Positions 24,396 to 36,800 of a stretch of 60,000 nt of DNA are shown here, piece after piece. The position numbers and the translations under genes are program-made. The notes beneath the pieces were generated by a model. The model was given only the letters and a program-made list of their open reading frames with translations, searched no databases and was not told the origin of the DNA. The stretch's first letter is position 1. Each line of letters begins with the position of its first letter. Source of the DNA: Liolophura sinensis (Eukaryota > Mollusca > Polyplacophora > Chitonida > Chitonidae); the NCBI RefSeq assembly GCF_032854445.1, contig NC_088306.1:1306501-1366500 (forward strand), read 5' to 3'.

Positions 24396-25879
24396 ACGTT
24401 GATATTGTTGTCATATTCAGATTCATGGAATCGTATAGATTTGATCCCATTACATCATACATGGACTAGTTACTGTTTGTGAGAAATTGCATTTAATCCA
24501 TCAAGCACGCATTGTAGACGTCCATTTTTAAGCCATTCGTTTTGTGGCAGTCGGTTGTACTCTTATTACTCAGAATAGTGTTTCCATATTGTTTTTTTTT
24601 TCTTGTGAGTTTGGAGCGAGACATAAAGTTCATCTGCACTGTGGTTGTCAGAAACCTCACAGATCATAATTCACGTCATAGATAAGCTAGGTGTGCTCAA
24701 CGGAATACATGAGGAGAAATTAATGGGATATATTGTCTTGTTAATTCAAAAGATCTCTAATGGTAGAAATAAACGAAAATGCGACGGGAGTGAAGTGCCT
24801 GTTTTTCCGTGGGGAAGAAACCGAAGCACTGTGTCTATCATTTCCTGTAGAAGTAAGACAATATACACTGGAGCTATTGGGGTTGGTGAAGATGATTTTT
24901 CTCTCTTTTTTTTTTTTTTTCCCCCCAGTTATTTTCTGCCAACACTCTATTCCCAGAACCCCCCATTCCCACCCCGTACCTAATACCCCACACATTTATA
25001 GGCAGCAGTTACAAATTTGTAGCGGTCTGATTGGTCAGAACAGATTCCTTGCAATAATCAGGCTGCATGGAAAGACTTTGTACAGATTTTATAAGCGCAG
25101 ACATCGGTTATTTTCTGGGAACTGATGGATGACAAAGATTTAATCACAGTTCAGACTGGGTAAGCACGTTGTTTGGCTCCAATATACATGTAAGAATAAA
25201 ACTGGCTATAATGCATGTTATTTTCTGCTTTGTGTTTGGATTTCATTCTTATAACAATTCTCTGTAGTCTTGTGTTCAACTGATTATCAGAAATGACCTA
25301 ACATTTGGTCCGAAGAAAGTCCTTTTTTTAAAGGCAAATAAATGACATAAGTTACAACATTTGGTCCTGAAACTTCCATTTTAACAACAGGCTGTCATAC
25401 CTTGTCTCAAATAAACCTGAAAACCTTGTTCTAAAGTCAGAAGAACCTCCTGAATCGAGCAAGATTTTCAACTAAGTCATGGATGAAACTTTAGGTCGTT
25501 CACTTTAGTTAAACGTAATTCATGACTAATTCATATCTAATTCCAAAGAATGAAAGGCTCATCTTGACTCGGTTTATTCTGCAGTTTGTGGCTCTTTTTG
25601 TCTTCATAGGTGTGTAGATATAATCTACCTGTTGTGTTCACCATGAAAATTAGTTTCTGATGGCAAAGGATTGAGTCAAAATGAGCCTGTCATTTTTTGA
25701 GGGGTAACACTAATGGGACATTATTGTGCTTTCCTGGCGTAGTATTCTGAAGTCATTGTTCTGTCATTCCAAGCTGAATCAGGAACTGGTTTTCCTGAGG
25801 TTCTACATCTGGAGGGCTGATAAACACAGCTGGTATAGTAAAGGCTATAACTGAATACACAATCAACACTGGAATACCC

Positions 25880-26230
25880 TGACTGCTTGGATGACTCACC
25901 AGACTAGAATTCTGGATTTGGACTCTCGCAGGGTAAGAGAGTAAGTCCACATTGAGGACACACAAAGCGCAGGTTCAAATCTAGCCTTGGGCAGTGAATT
26001 TGTCTCCTGCCCTTACTACTTGCTGTACCTTCAGTTTGGTGACAATAAGTTGTGACGACGCTTGTGTGACCGTTTTCGTAGTTAAATTTCATTACATGGA
26101 AAAATAACTTGCCAAAAGCTGGTGGTTTTGGCCTGGGCAACAGCTTTCCTCCACCCATGAATCTGGGCTGCTGTTGTATAAGTAAAATATTCACGACTAT
26201 GGCATTTAACAACAGTCAAATAAAATAAGT
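25880..26230 (+). mobile_element. Degenerate SINE family B copy
   Basis: Diverged body (CCTCCACCCATGAATCTGGG, CTGCTGTTGTATAAGTAAAA) and tail ATTTAACAACAGTCAAATAA. The 5' limit is approximate. Confidence 0.6.
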
Positions 26231-26554
26231 TTATCTGATACGGTACACTGGACTCGGCTGTTAAGGGCAATGGTTACTCCAGACACTAGTTTCGTCCAGC
26301 CATAAATGTGACTTTTTTTTTTTTTTTTTTGAAGTGGAATACTGTGGAGTTTGGCTTTAAATGCTACTATTTAAGGAAGTCCTACTGACTTGATCTCTTT
26401 GTTGTCCACGTAGATTTCTCATGAGCTTTTGATTCCAACCTTGTAAGTTATTATTTCCACTTATGTGATGAAGGTCAACGTATTTTGGGTGGAGAAAACC
26501 TTAGTTCAAATGAACCACTGACCTCTGGCAAGTTATATCAGGGAACTTTCCTAT

Positions 26555-26655
26555 AGATGTCCTGTAACACGACATCATATGTCCCGTAACATGACATCAT
26601 ATATCCCGTAACATGACATCACATGTCCCGTAACACGACATCATATGGCCCGAGT
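26555..26655. repeat. Short tandem repeat, ~27-bp unit
   Basis: Four units of the type GTCCCGTAACATGACATCAT AT with small variations. Confidence 0.85.
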
Positions 26656-26679
26656 AGGGAGAGTCTGAATATGTCCTGA

Positions 26680-26920
26680 GGTTGGTACCAAACTCACACA
26701 AAATTATTATATGAAGTATCATGCCGAAGACACCAGACATGACACTCCACACACTCACATTTTAGAGAGACCTGGCCAACCAGTCCTGTTTCTTTGCTCT
26801 AACCTATCAGCACTGGCGCCAAAGCCACAAGTACCATTTTTAAAGTCTTTGGGATGACCCAACCCGAATTTGATCCTGGGTCTCCTGACTTTGATGTAAA
26901 AGTACGAAATGAAAATGCAA
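26680..26920 (-). mobile_element. SINE family C copy
   Basis: It shares ACCTGGCCAACC-type, CTCTAACCTATCAGC, GGATGACCC and TTGATCCTGGGTCTCCTGAC segments with the copy at 49466-49795. The tRNA-like head (box B-like TTTGATCCTGGGT) is at the right, so the element reads leftwards. Confidence 0.65.
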
Positions 26921-27099
26921 GCAGCTTACTGAATTTCACCGTAAGTTAAGTAAAAATCAACCTTATATTTTTCTGATAGGAAATTATCTTCACAAAAATC
27001 TCTCCACAAGGTGGAGGAATAAGAATCAAGCAAAATGTGTTTCTTGAAAAACGCAAAACTTCAGCTGAAATACAGCACACGTTTTTCCTGGGACTACTG

Positions 27100-27462
27100 A
27101 CCGGCCCCGATAGCACAGTTGGTCGAACATCCGCTCCGAGAACAGTAGATCCAGAGTCAATCCTGGGTCGAGTCACGCCTAAGACTTTAACAGAGGAAAT
27201 TGTAACTTCCTTGCTTGGCGTTCAGCATGAAGGGAATAGTGCAACGACTGGCTGACCCATATCAGTATAATGGCTCGGGGTGAAGCGCCTTACTTGCCTT
27301 CGGCAAGTCGTCTCAGTGAAGCAGCACTAGATAAAAGAGCAATGGAAATCTGTCCTGCAACAAGGAGGTACATTACATGCACTCTTAGGATTCCTTTGTC
27401 GTCATATGGCTGAAAAATTGCTAAGAATGATGTTAAACCCCAAGCACGCACTCACTCACTCC
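27100..27462 (+). mobile_element. SINE family A, near full length
   Basis: Head GGCCCCGATAGCACAGTTGG, body GGCGTTCAGCATGAAGGGAA, tail AATGATGTTAAACCCCAAGC plus ACTCACTCACTC. It lies between the two convergent genes. Confidence 0.92.
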
Positions 27463-28210
27463 TGCGCCTACTCCTAGGAATGACAGAAGTTTTAAAACAT
27501 ATGAAATCTTCAAATATACTATACATATATTTACAAGAATAAATGCTTAACATAACAGACTTGGCCACGGTTGTTAGCTGTGTTCCTATCATTTTACATA
27601 CCTGGTACTTAACCTCTCATCTCACAACATTTGTCCTGCATTTCACATCGGCCAGTAAACCACTCAACATGAAATAAGTGTGCTGAAGAACTTAACATTC
27701 TGTGAAATTAACAGTCATTGGTTGGGTTGGCCCAGATTGATAGATCTCCATGAAAAGTACACTTTCGTTGGTTCAGAAGGGATGACTTTTCCAGAGTAAA
27801 TGCACGCAAACCTGCATTAATACTTAATTAAATACAGGATGTGCAATCTGGCTGCAGAACTGTAGAACTGACTATCGTGTTAAAATGGTATAATGTATCC
27901 AAAGGGATGAGACAAAAAGTAATAAAATGAGCTAATGTTTCATGCCTATTGCACTACATAAAAAAAAGGATGGAACAAATATCACTCAAAATATGAGACA
28001 TATTCCTATAAACAGTGAGCACTCTCTCAAATTTACTAAATCCTTTAACTATAAGCACAGGTGTTTTCATACCTTTACCTGCCATACATTTTAGTACAAG
28101 TACGTGAATAGCCAGTGAAAAGCTACAAGGATTAATAGGGACAAATTTACTGTCATTCACATAAAATTTCACATGATTTTTAACCAAATTTGTACAGCAA
28201 GTTTGATTCA

Positions 28211-28394
28211 TAGAACATTGCATGAAATCATAGGTGATTTTCTGTACTTTTGAGCTCCACATCCATTAAGTATTCCATGCACACGATATCCTCAGCCTGA
28301 ATGCCGTCCATGAGGCCATTTTGGACTTCACAATGCATGAGCACGAACATGACATAGATGTATGAAGGAAATCTCTGGGCGCTGGAAGAAACTA
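28211..28394 (-). CDS. Candidate unassigned terminal exon (weak)
   Basis: An acceptor-like TTTCTTCCAG precedes a 50-codon minus-strand frame with exon-like composition (PSYIYVMFVLMHCEVQNGLM then DGIQAEDIVCMEYLMDVELK) ending in TGA. It would need an upstream exon ending in phase 2. No family was recognised and no partner exon was found. It might be an alternative 3' exon of EMSY, an exon of an unseen gene, or chance; the plus strand of the same stretch is also partly open. Confidence 0.2.
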
Positions 28395-28559
28395 TTTCAT
28401 GGAAAAGGTATGGATAGAACGCCCCTGATGCCCCGGGTAACTACAGACCATCACAGAATCTCATGTTTTAAACCATTTTACTTGGTTGGAAAAATTCTAA
28501 AAAAAAAAAAAAATAAATCAAACTATTTTCCAGGACAGTGTTTAATGGTCTTTCATCTG

Positions 28560-28592
28560 ATATATATATATATATTATATATACTATATATG
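28560..28592. repeat. (TA)n microsatellite
   Basis: TATATATATATATATTATAT followed by ATACTATATATG; a simple repeat. Confidence 0.9.
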
Positions 28593-28599
28593 TTTTATA

Positions 28600-29940
28600 T
28601 TGGTGTTTTCTTCGCCTGTAAACCTCAGATTCAGAGTGGAACAGACTTACATGTACATGTTGGTTTGCCATACTGTTTTCTGTAACATGATACAATCTAC
28701 AAATGATTGCTCAAAAAGTGAAAAATGTACACCTCCCTGACTGTCTACCCCAATCTTAGTGAGTTTTCTCCCTCTTCCTCAAGGTTTATGGAGAGAAGTT
28801 CAGTTTTCCTTCACAAACTACTTCAGATAGAATCTGAATATCTGCTATAACAGGGACTCAAAGTCCCATGCCAACAGGTACACAATGTCATAACAGGTAG
28901 TCATGGCAACAAGCTCTCAAGACTCCTCCTACATTTGCTACTCGGGTATCAGTAACTTTACAAATGGTCTTTTAGGTACAAAATTCCCACACAAAAAAAA
29001 CCCCAATAGATCAATAGGTACAGAAAAACGACCAAATATATAGAGACAACTGTTGAAGATGCATTGTGAGCACCACACAATATCATGAAGATAAAGAAGT
29101 GCTATTTATGCACAAGATTACAATGGCCAGTCCTAGAATTTCTAAAAAAATCTGTCTAAAACAAGTAAGTTAGCTTCCCCCCAAACATGTTAACATGGCA
29201 TATACGTTCCGTTCCTCAGTCAAAAAACTTCCACTGATGTAGACGTTGATGCAGCTGTGGGTAATTCTGATTGATTGAGTGTATGATTGATTGCTGTTGT
29301 CTCTGAAGAGCTAAGGTTTACTTTCGTTCATTTCACTGATGTGTTGCGTTGTGCTCAAGACGGCAGATTCAACAGCTAGGACAGTTTATAAACTCCAAGT
29401 GAACTAAATAAAAGATTCCTGTTAAACACAACTCTTTGTTTTAAATCACTTTGTGTGATCAAAGATGAACGTCTCTCTTGAATAGCACAAAAATTTGGGA
29501 TAAACTCTCCTCGATTAAGATTATTAAGCTGACTTATGTTGTAAATACTCACATTTCTGCATGAAAACCTTAACAAGGAAAGGACTATGTTGACTTGTAC
29601 TGAATGCTTTGATCATTCAACCCTATTGTATGAAAACGCTAAATTTCAATCCTCGTCCACAATCCGTCAAGCTAAATGAAGGTCCATCCATGTAAATCCA
29701 TCCCCAATTTACTATCGCGATGCAAACTACTGATGTAGCACATTAAAGCATACCTTTGTGACTGCTGCTCAAAGCGAGTTTACCGCCATTTTGGGGATTT
29801 TACATGGGCTACCATGTACCCCTCATGATACAGGTAAAGTTTTTTGATTTGATTGTTTCACAATTCTAAGTTATTCACACATGATGACTTTGACTGAATC
29901 TAAACACTTTCATTTCCACTTGGCCATATGGTTGTGTTCC
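28600..29940. other. Downstream flank of the EMSY stop, no recognised gene
   Basis: No coding exon was recognised. It is AT-rich and probably holds the rest of the EMSY 3' UTR or intergenic DNA. Confidence 0.5.
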
Positions 29941-30650
29941 TACAATCTTCAGCCAACCCAGGTTCAGATGGTTGGATTCACATGGTCTTCAGCCAACCCA
30001 GGTTCTGATGTTTGGATTCACATGGTCTTCAGCCAACCCAGGTTCTGATGGTTAGATTCACATGGTCTTCAGCCAACCCAGGTTCAGATGTTTGGATTCA
30101 CATGGTCTTCAGCCAACCCAGGTTCAGATGTTTGGATTCACATGGTCTTCAGCCAACCCAGGTTCAGATGTTTGGATTCACATGGTCTTCAGCCAACCCA
30201 GGTTCAGATGTTTGGATTCACATGGTCTTCAGCCAACCCAGGTTCAGATGTTTGGATTCACATGGTCTTCAGCTGGCCAGAGTCACATGATCTTTGACTG
30301 GCCAGATTCACATGGCCTCAGCTAACCCGGGATCAGATGGCTAGATCCACATGGTCTCAGCCAGCCTTGGATCAGATGGTTGGATTCACACGGTCTTCAG
30401 CTGGTCTTGGATCAGATGGTTAGATTCACATGGTTTTTAGCTAACACTGGATCAGATGGCTAGATCCACATGTTCTCAGCTAGCGCTGGATCAAAGGGTT
30501 GCATTCAAATGATCTTCAGCCAACCCTGGATTCGCATGGTTTTCAGCTAACCCAGGATCAAATGCTTGGATTCACATGGTCTTCAGCCAAACCTGGATCA
30601 AACGGTTGGATTTACAACCCTGGAGTATATGGTTGGATTCACACAGTCTT
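29941..30650. repeat. 40-bp minisatellite in the EMSY 3' flank
   Basis: About 17 units of GGTTCAGATGTTTGGATTCA + CATGGTCTTCAGCCAACCCA. Units from 29950 to 30280 are nearly identical, then decay towards 30650, just beyond the stop codon of EMSY. In transcripts it would lie within the 3' UTR. Confidence 0.96.
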
Positions 30651-30797
30651 GATAATCTCCAGATGGCCTAGGTAACCATGGATCAGGTGGCTCTATGAAA
30701 TATTTTGAATTCTTGACCTGGATTCAAAGCTGTATATGAACATCTATACTGATGACCACACATCCTCATTGTTTCTCCAACATTTACATCACTTTTA

Positions 30798-30860
30798 TCA
30801 TGACTTCCCTGGACTTTTGTCCAGCTTTAATTTCTTGGCAACTGGAGAAGAGATGTGCGT
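30798..30860 (-). CDS. EMSY: EMSY exon 23, terminal, TGA stop
   Basis: Acceptor CTTTTTTTCAG directly before 30860, phase 0 in, 20 codons then TGA at 30798-30800. It encodes THISSPVAKKLKLDKSPGKS, a Lys-rich tail. It is the first downstream acceptor found that gives a short in-frame ending. Confidence 0.75.
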   Translation of the reverse strand, partial: THISSPVAKKLKLDKSPGKS

Positions 30861-33800
30861 CTGAAAAAAAGAAATAGAGATCAATATAAATTATTAATTT
30901 TTTCTAACTAGCGGATGTTGTATTAATTTAGGATTGAAATAAGAACCCTGGCTGAAAGAAATAAATTAACAATTTGAACAGTTTGGGAAGAAAAGTTTGA
31001 TATTTTATAAGGTATTTACCGGGAGCTTGAAAAAAACTAAGGAAGTTTAACAATCTGTTGTCCATTCACGACGTCTTCACTGACAATGTACGTCAATCCA
31101 TTACTTCTTCACTGACGATGTACATCAATTCATGACTTCTTAACGATGTATGTCAACTCATGATTTCTTCTCTAACGACAGACAACCTTAAGTAAGGTTT
31201 TCATGAACTCAATCCTCTTCTGCGTGACTTTTCACTTTTTGATTTAACAAAAAGACAGGTGCAGGACGAAACAAAAGTGCCTGCAGTAAATTACTAACAA
31301 CTGGCAAGTTACTGACAAATTTTCCAACACATGACGAACAGACGCGCACGCCACACCGGTGGGAGACCAGCGGTCATCACTGGTGACGAACAGACGCGTG
31401 TGCCACACCGGTGGGAGACCAGCGGTCGTCACTGGTGACGTACAGGCATGCGTGCGCCACACCGGTGGGAGACCAGCAGACGTCACTGGTGATGTACAGG
31501 CATGCACGCCACACCGGTGGGAGACCAGCAGACGTCACTGGTGACGTACAGACACACACGCCACACCGGTGGGAGACCAGCGGACATCACTGGTGACATA
31601 CAGACACACACGCCACACCGGTGGGAGACCAGCGGACGTCACTGGTGACGTACAGACACACACGCCACACCAGTGGGAGACCAGCGGACGTCACTGGTGA
31701 TGTACAGACACGCACGCCACACCGGTGGGAGACCAGCAGACGTCACTGGTGATGTACAGGCATGCACGCCACACCGGTGGGAGACCAGCGGATGTGACTG
31801 GTGATGTACAGGCACGCACGCCACACCGGTGGGAGACCAGCAGACGTCACTGGTGATGTACAGGCATGCACGCCACACCGGTGGGAGACCAGCAGACGTC
31901 ACTGGTGATGTACAGGCATGCACGCCACACCGGTGGGAGACCAGCGATCATCACTCGTGACATACGGACACACAAGCCACACCGGTGGGAGACCAGTGGA
32001 CGTCACTGGTGACGTACAGGCACACGTACCACACCGCTGGGAGACCAGCGGACGTCACTGGTGATGTACAGGCACACACGCCACACCGGTGGGAGACCAG
32101 CGGTCGTCACTGGTGACATTCAGACACACCCGCCACACCGGTGGGAGACCAGCGGACGTCACTGGTGACGTACAGACACACACGCCACACCGGTGGGAGA
32201 CCAGCGGACGAGACTGGTGATGTACAGACACACACGCCACACCGGTGGGAGACCAGCGGACGAGACTGGTGATGTACAGACACACACGCCACACCGGTGG
32301 GAGACCAGTGGTCGTCACTGGTGACGTACAGGCACGCACGCCACACCGGTGGGAGACCACGCGCACCACACTGGGGGAAGTCCAGCGGTTGTCACTGGTG
32401 ACCTACAGGCACGCGCACCCCACTGGTGGGAGACCAGCGGTCGTCACTGGTGACGTACAGGCACGCACGCCACACCGGTGGGAGACCAAGCGCACCACAC
32501 TGGGGGAAGTCCAGTGGTTGTCACTGGTGACCTACAGGCACGCGCACAACACTGGTGGGAGACCAGCGGTCGTCACTGGTGACGTACAGGCACGCACGCC
32601 ACACCGGTGGGAGACCAAGCGCACCACACTGGGGGAAGTCCAGTGGTTGTCACTGGTGACCTACAGGCACGCGCACCACACTGGTGGGAGACCAGCGGTC
32701 GTCACTGGTGACGTACCTACATGCACACCACGCCAGTGGAAGACCAGTGGTCTTGAATGAATGTTAGATGGTGCAAATTGCCAAACGAGCATTTTTTAAT
32801 TTATCTATTTGATTGATGTTTTCACTGGTCAAGAATATTTCACTTATATGCAGTGGACAGCATTATGGTGGGAAGAAATCGGGTAGAGCCCTGGGAAAGT
32901 CCACAACCATCCGCCAGTTGCTGCCAGACCTTTCCACATATGCCAAACAAACACTGTCAACCACTGACATGTACTGTCACAAATGCCCCACAAACAGGCA
33001 AGAGCTCAAAATCCCTGCCCAAGGTCGAGACTGAATCCACATCTTGTGTTTAGGGCGCCAAAAATATGGAAGAGATCAAATTCTCTGGATTCAGACAAGC
33101 TTTCTTGTACGTGTGCTTATGACCACACAGCCAATGAAGACACACAAACAAGTCTGAATGTGTACAGTACCTTCTGCCACTTGTCCATGAGTCTGCTGTA
33201 TTCCTGATGGTAGATACCAAACACCTCCTGGCAGTCCTGTCTGGCCTGATGACCGGGGGGATTGTACGTGTTACAGTTTTCACACACAAGCATCATGTCC
33301 GCGTGAAACTCGTCAAAATCTGAGTACTGAGACGACTGAAACACAAGATTTGCAAACAACACATCAACACCTGAGTGCTCCTCAGCCTGAAATACAGAAT
33401 CAGACACACAACTTACAAGTATCAACCTTGATGACCTTGAATAAAATGGCCAAGGTCATTGAAATTTTTATAGGGGTCCTCCACTATGTCGGGTAAACAG
33501 GCAGTATTATAATATTACATATTTGCAAGTCTGTCACAAAATATAAGATGAGCTACATGTACCCTAAAGTCAAGGAAAAATGACTTATGTATTTATTTAA
33601 CTGATTGGTGTTTCACACTGTACTCAAGAATATTTCCCTTATGCAACGGTGGCCAGCATTATGGTGGGAGGAAACCGGGCATAGCATGGGGGAAACCCAT
33701 GACCATCCGCAGGTTACTGCAGACCTTCCCCCCATAGAGCCGAAAAATAAATAGGGTGTATTTCAGCATTAACATGGCAGCATTCCCATTTGGATTAAAC

Positions 33801-36800
33801 TAAAAGGCAGAATATCATGTTTTGCTGTTCTTTTTTTGCGTCCAACAGCACCACATAATTTTAAAAAGACTAATCTGGTCCTGTTAAATTAGTTTTCCGT
33901 GCTCTATACACATGTACAGGTACCACATCATGTTAAAATGGCAAACCATGGGTAATGAGAAAAGAAACAAGTAAACAATGTAGTATCAGTCACTGAGCTT
34001 ACATGTAAACCATGTTGCATGGGTGACTGAGGTTACATGTGAACGATGTTTTATGGGTGACTGAGGTTACATGTGAACGATGTTGTACAGGTGACTGAGG
34101 GTACATGTGAACGATGTTTTATGGGTGACTGAGAGGTACATGTGAACGATGTTGTATGGGTGGCTGAGGGTATATGTGAACGATGTTGTATGGGTGGCTG
34201 AGGGTACATGTGAACATGTCGTATGGGTGACTGAGGGTACATGTAAACGATGTTTTATGGGTGGCTGAGGGTACATGTAAACGATGTTGTACGGGTGGCT
34301 GAGGGTACATGTAAACGATGTTTTATGGGTGGCTGAGGGTACATGTAAACGATGTTGTATGGGTGGCTGAGGGTACATGTAAACGATGTTTTATGGGTGG
34401 CTGAGGGTACAGGTAAATCACTACATTTCACAAGCCAGCTCACTATAGCAGTCAGTAAAGCAGAACAAAACTAACAAGGCTTGTTTATTCGATGTGTCAT
34501 AAGAGCTCCATGCCAGAATTTTCCACTTACACAATGGCAGTCTGGTACATTGGTTGAAAGAATCATGGCCGACTTAACCCATCTAACCTATAAGTTGTTG
34601 ACCATTGTGACAGTTACTGAAGGCCGCATTTCCTTGTTTCTTTACCACAGGTAGCACTGGTTGTTTATGTATCAAACTATTTCACACACTAATGTATACA
34701 CATGTGGAGGAGGAATTGAGGAAGTCGTGATTGATATACTATATGTGGTGTACATTTTTTCTGTCCGGTGTATGAAAGCCACCAATGTGGCTGGCCACAA
34801 CTACACACGGTCACAGTTCTCCACATATTTCATAACTACATGAAACTACCTCTAGTTTCCTCTTGATGGTGCTAAAGTCCATGGGGTTTTGGATGATGTG
34901 GAAATAATCTGGGGCATCCTCAGGATCAACTGTAAGGATAAATAACACAGAAACAACTGAATACAGCTTTGTACAACAACTTCCTGGCAACCTTTACTTT
35001 CAATTATTTGTCAGATTGGTGGTTACATTTTTGGTGGAAAATTAAGAAAGCACATGGTCCTAGTAACTGAGTTTGATATTGTCATTTGGGATTAACAAAT
35101 AACACACATGGATTTTAGTGCACAAAATTTGGCACACCAAGTTTGGAACCAGGAACCTCTGAGTAAGCTAAGAAGCAGCCTACAATTTTGCCCCCCAAAA
35201 GTGCAAATATATGTCGTAAAATAATACTTTGGATGATGAGCCATACATCTTTCTAACAGGATATCATTATGCCTTCCAAACAGACCTCAAAACACATTTC
35301 AAAGATAAATAGAATTCTCAGAATGAGGAAAAATTAACAACTTAGTCATGGACAAAACTTATGGTATTCACCAGGTATACATGGGAAGCGTCAAGTTAAA
35401 CCACCAAACATGGAATCTGTGCGTGAGGTCTGACTGATCAGAGGATGTTCTCCTATCACGACTGTGACCACACCTTTGTCAACTGCTGATGTACTGGTGT
35501 GTATATATGCATATTTGAGAATTTACATTGTACCCTAATTCCTCAACCTTTTCTCATATGAAAAAGCAACCTTCAATGCAATTAATGCACATTTATGATT
35601 TCTTTTTGGTGTTAGAACTACACTGGCCAATTTCGGGGCTTCACAAAAAGTGTGATTTTATGCGTCTACACAAATGGTACCCTGGGTGTTCAAAAAGTAG
35701 CACGCTGGAGGTAGCTGTCTCCTGCTGTTCCCGTAGCCGCCTACTTTGAATATTCTTACTATTTAAATCAACAGTAATTGTGACATAATTACTTTCAATT
35801 CAGCGATCTACTTTTGAACTCTGACCTCCTCCTCCAATTCCAAATAAAAACCCTGAATGCCTTCTGAATATAATTGAAACAACACCTTGCTAACATGCGA
35901 AAAGGTTGAAGAGTTTCAGTAGTTGACAATGTCTTTCAGTCATACTGGGTGAGTCCATGCTGCCAAAGTGCTGCTGCCAGTGAAGTATCATGCCAAAGAC
36001 ACCAGATATGACACCCCACTCGAGTTTGATCCCAGATTTCCTGACTTTGAGGCAGATGCTCTGACCACTAGGCCAATGAAGCAGTTCAGAAGTACGTTAG
36101 GAAGAGTTTCATATTGTAACTGATTGGTGTTTGATGTCGTACTCAAGAATATTTCACGTATACCAAGACGGCCAGCATTTTGGTGGCTGGAATTGCCTGG
36201 GGGAATCCCACCCCCATTCGCAGGTTTTTGGTAGGCCTTACCATGTTCAGTTTTCCACTATAAGAGTGTTTACAAGTTACAAATAATGAAATACAGTATT
36301 AAAGACAAGAATAAAAAGTCATGATCATTTGAACAAACGTTAAACTTACCTGGATAAAGGAACCATGAAGATGCATCAAAATCGGACTTGTCCTTGTTTG
36401 ATCCTCGTACCTTGGATACTTTGCTCAATATTCTGAAGATAATGACATAAAGACAAAAATACAAGTACAGTTCACTTAAAACAATAAAATAAACAGTTTC
36501 CATGCAAAACCAGTATAAGCATTAATTCCAATTTTGAACGCCTAAAAACAAAGACCTTTTTTCGTTAATCTCTAAAACTGCTTGTAAGTCTGAGATAGAA
36601 TACCTTCATACCATCAACAGCTAAGCATCTAAAGCTAACTTTGTAAATGCATATCTCAAACAGTTAGAAATTTATAAGAATGATAATGAGTTTCCCTGAA
36701 AATGTCTGAATATACCTAAGGCTATCTTGACTAATGCATTTTTCACATGAAATAGAATGGTTTTAAACTTATTAGATTTTTTACTGAGAGGATCTTAAAA

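Larger units (their letters stand above)
18914..25250 (+). other. Probable DP 3' UTR and downstream DNA
   Basis: No exon with a recognised domain on either strand. A 134-codon frame at 19689-20093 resembles nothing I know. Short ~23-bp repeats occur at 19040-19215 (TGATGTCAGTTGTGACCCAA). AATAAA at about 25193 followed by a GT-rich stretch is one possible polyadenylation site, and the SINE tails supply others; the true 3' end cannot be fixed by eye. Confidence 0.45.

Noticed and set aside
32245-32760. 171-codon plus-strand frame (HTGGRPAVVTGDVQA pattern)
   Set aside because: Tandem-repeat artefact of the 52-bp array inside an EMSY intron.
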